From Pseudomonas paralactis (lineage in GTDB: Bacteria; Pseudomonadota; Gammaproteobacteria; Pseudomonadales; Pseudomonadaceae), in assembly GCF_001439735.1 (NCBI RefSeq), contig NZ_JYLN01000005.1:372001-436000 (forward strand): a DNA stretch of 64,000 nucleotides. Direction: 5' to 3'. Positions 63,322 through 64,000 of the stretch are shown here, one piece after another. Position 1 is the stretch's first letter. Every line of letters starts with the position of its first letter. Below the pieces are notes generated by a model. That model had not been told where the DNA came from, ran no database searches, and was given only the letters and a program-made list of their open reading frames with translations. A program made the translations under genes and the position numbers.

Positions 63322-64000
63322 TCAGTGTGTGCCCTGATAGATGAGGTTTTCCGGGTTGAAATGCTCTACAGCACTGCCCGGCTGCGGCAACCCAAGAATA
63401 TGCCCCTTGATCTTGCCCACCACATGCATTTCGCAGGGTTTGCAGTCGAACTTCAAGGTCAGCACTTCGTCACCGTGGATCAATTGCATCGGTGCAACCT
63501 TGGTCTTCACCCCGGTCACACCCTTGGCCTGTTTGGGGCACAGGTTGAACGAGAACCGCAGGCAGTGCTTGGTGATCATCACCGGCACTTCGCCGGTTTC
63601 TTCGTGGGCTTCGAAGGCCGCGTCGATGAGTTTCACGCCGTGACGGTGGTAGAAGTCGCGGGCCTTTTGGTTATAGACGTTGGCCAGGAACGACAGGTGC
63701 GCATCCGGGTACACCGGAGGCGGGGTGGTCTCGGCCTTGCGTCCACCCCGAGGGTGGGCCTTGATGCGTGCGGCAGTCAGCGCTTCGATTACTTCACGGC
63801 GCAACGCCTTGAGCTGCGAGTTGGGGATGAAGAACGCCTGGGGCGCGTCCAGCTCGATGCGGGTGGCATGGTACTCGGTGGTACCGAGCTGGCCGAGTAG
63901 ATCGCGCAGGGTGTCCAGTGCCTGTTCCGGCTTGTTGGCTACGCCAAACGGGCCGGACAGGGTGACACTGGCGCTGATGCCTTCTTCGCTGGTGGCGGTA
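63322..64000 (-). CDS. rlhA: U32-family 23S rRNA hydroxycytidine synthase (3' part)
   Basis: C-terminal ~225 residues; the frame is open to the right edge, so the start and the peptidase-U32 core lie outside. It reads ...FFIPNSQLKALRREVIEALT, then ITKHCLRFSFNLCPKQAKGV, APMQLIHGDEVLTLKFDC and KPCEMHVVGKIKGHIL. The Cys pairs in LCPKQ and DCKPCEMH fit the Fe-S site of the RlhA (YdcP) group, which makes 5-hydroxycytidine in 23S rRNA. TrhP (YegQ), the tRNA relative, is less likely because of the C-terminal sequence. Confidence 0.85.
   Translation of the reverse strand, partial: TATSEEGISASVTLSGPFGVANKPEQALDTLRDLLGQLGTTEYHATRIELDAPQAFFIPNSQLKALRREVIEALTAARIKAHPRGGRKAETTPPPVYPDAHLSFLANVYNQKARDFYHRHGVKLIDAAFEAHEETGEVPVMITKHCLRFSFNLCPKQAKGVTGVKTKVAPMQLIHGDEVLTLKFDCKPCEMHVVGKIKGHILGLPQPGSAVEHFNPENLIYQGTH

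Noticed and set aside
1..64000. tRNA, rRNA, prophage, integrase or insertion sequence
   Set aside because: No matching sequence found by eye on either strand; a covariance-model scan would be needed to exclude small RNAs.

Overview
The window looks like chromosome of a fluorescent Pseudomonas of the P. fluorescens group. The basis is an aprA-aprI-aprDEF-(two S8 autotransporters)-lipase locus, a MexEF-OprN efflux system with MexT and MexS, high-GC codon use, and eight copies of a ~100-bp REP doublet (REPIN) of the GAGCGAGCTTGCTCGC type. I see no rRNA, tRNA, CRISPR array, insertion sequence, integrase or prophage gene.

Layout. 1-5.7 kb: the end of pssA (phosphatidylserine synthase), then a Fur-box-preceded iron-uptake operon on the minus strand (efeU-efeO-efeB-efeM). 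5.8-10.4 kb: an AraC-type regulator and a 1135-residue orphan protein with a toxin/effector look, whose stop codon abuts a 12-C tract. 10.7-21.5 kb: mexE-mexF-oprN (minus), a LysR gene and a low-GC K+ channel gene, then the divergent pair mexT/mexS. The intervening genes separate the regulator from its predicted target, but both predicted target promoters carry a MexT-box-like 24-mer. 22.2-25.1 kb: an unrecognised 474-residue protein preceded by three small hairpins and followed by a MocR-type regulator. 25.2-30.8 kb: pgm, a pirin, a UvrD-like helicase and a DUF1652 protein. 30.8-31.8 kb: a long non-coding stretch dominated by a structured dispersed repeat.

31.8-50.4 kb: an exoenzyme region. 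It begins with a small orphan serralysin-C-terminus/RTX-like protein, a LuxR-type regulator, and an amino-acid permease with a P1-family aminopeptidase. Then comes the protease/lipase locus: AprA (Zn protease, with an RsmA-type site at its ribosome binding site), its inhibitor AprI, the type I exporter AprDEF, two tandem S8 autotransporters, and a family I.3 lipase. AprDEF should export both AprA and the lipase, while the two S8 proteins carry their own type V barrels. REPINs sit at each of the three boundaries aprF|S8-1|S8-2|lipase.

50.4-64 kb: housekeeping and accessory genes. These are a small DUF903 lipoprotein, a FAN1-type VRR-NUC nuclease translationally coupled to an Fe-S (XPD/DinG-like) helicase, an ATP-grasp/alpha-E pair, a three-helix membrane protein, two small acidic proteins, a Cro/CI-type regulator, a Na+(K+)/H+ antiporter, a class I aminotransferase, an Lrp-type regulator divergent from an EamA exporter, and the 3' part of rlhA.

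Most systems here are known. The items I consider least explained are the 1135-residue ORF, the 474-residue/MocR pair with its hairpin leader, the orphan RTX-like mini-protein, and the way REPINs supply stop codons or coding sequence to neighbouring genes.
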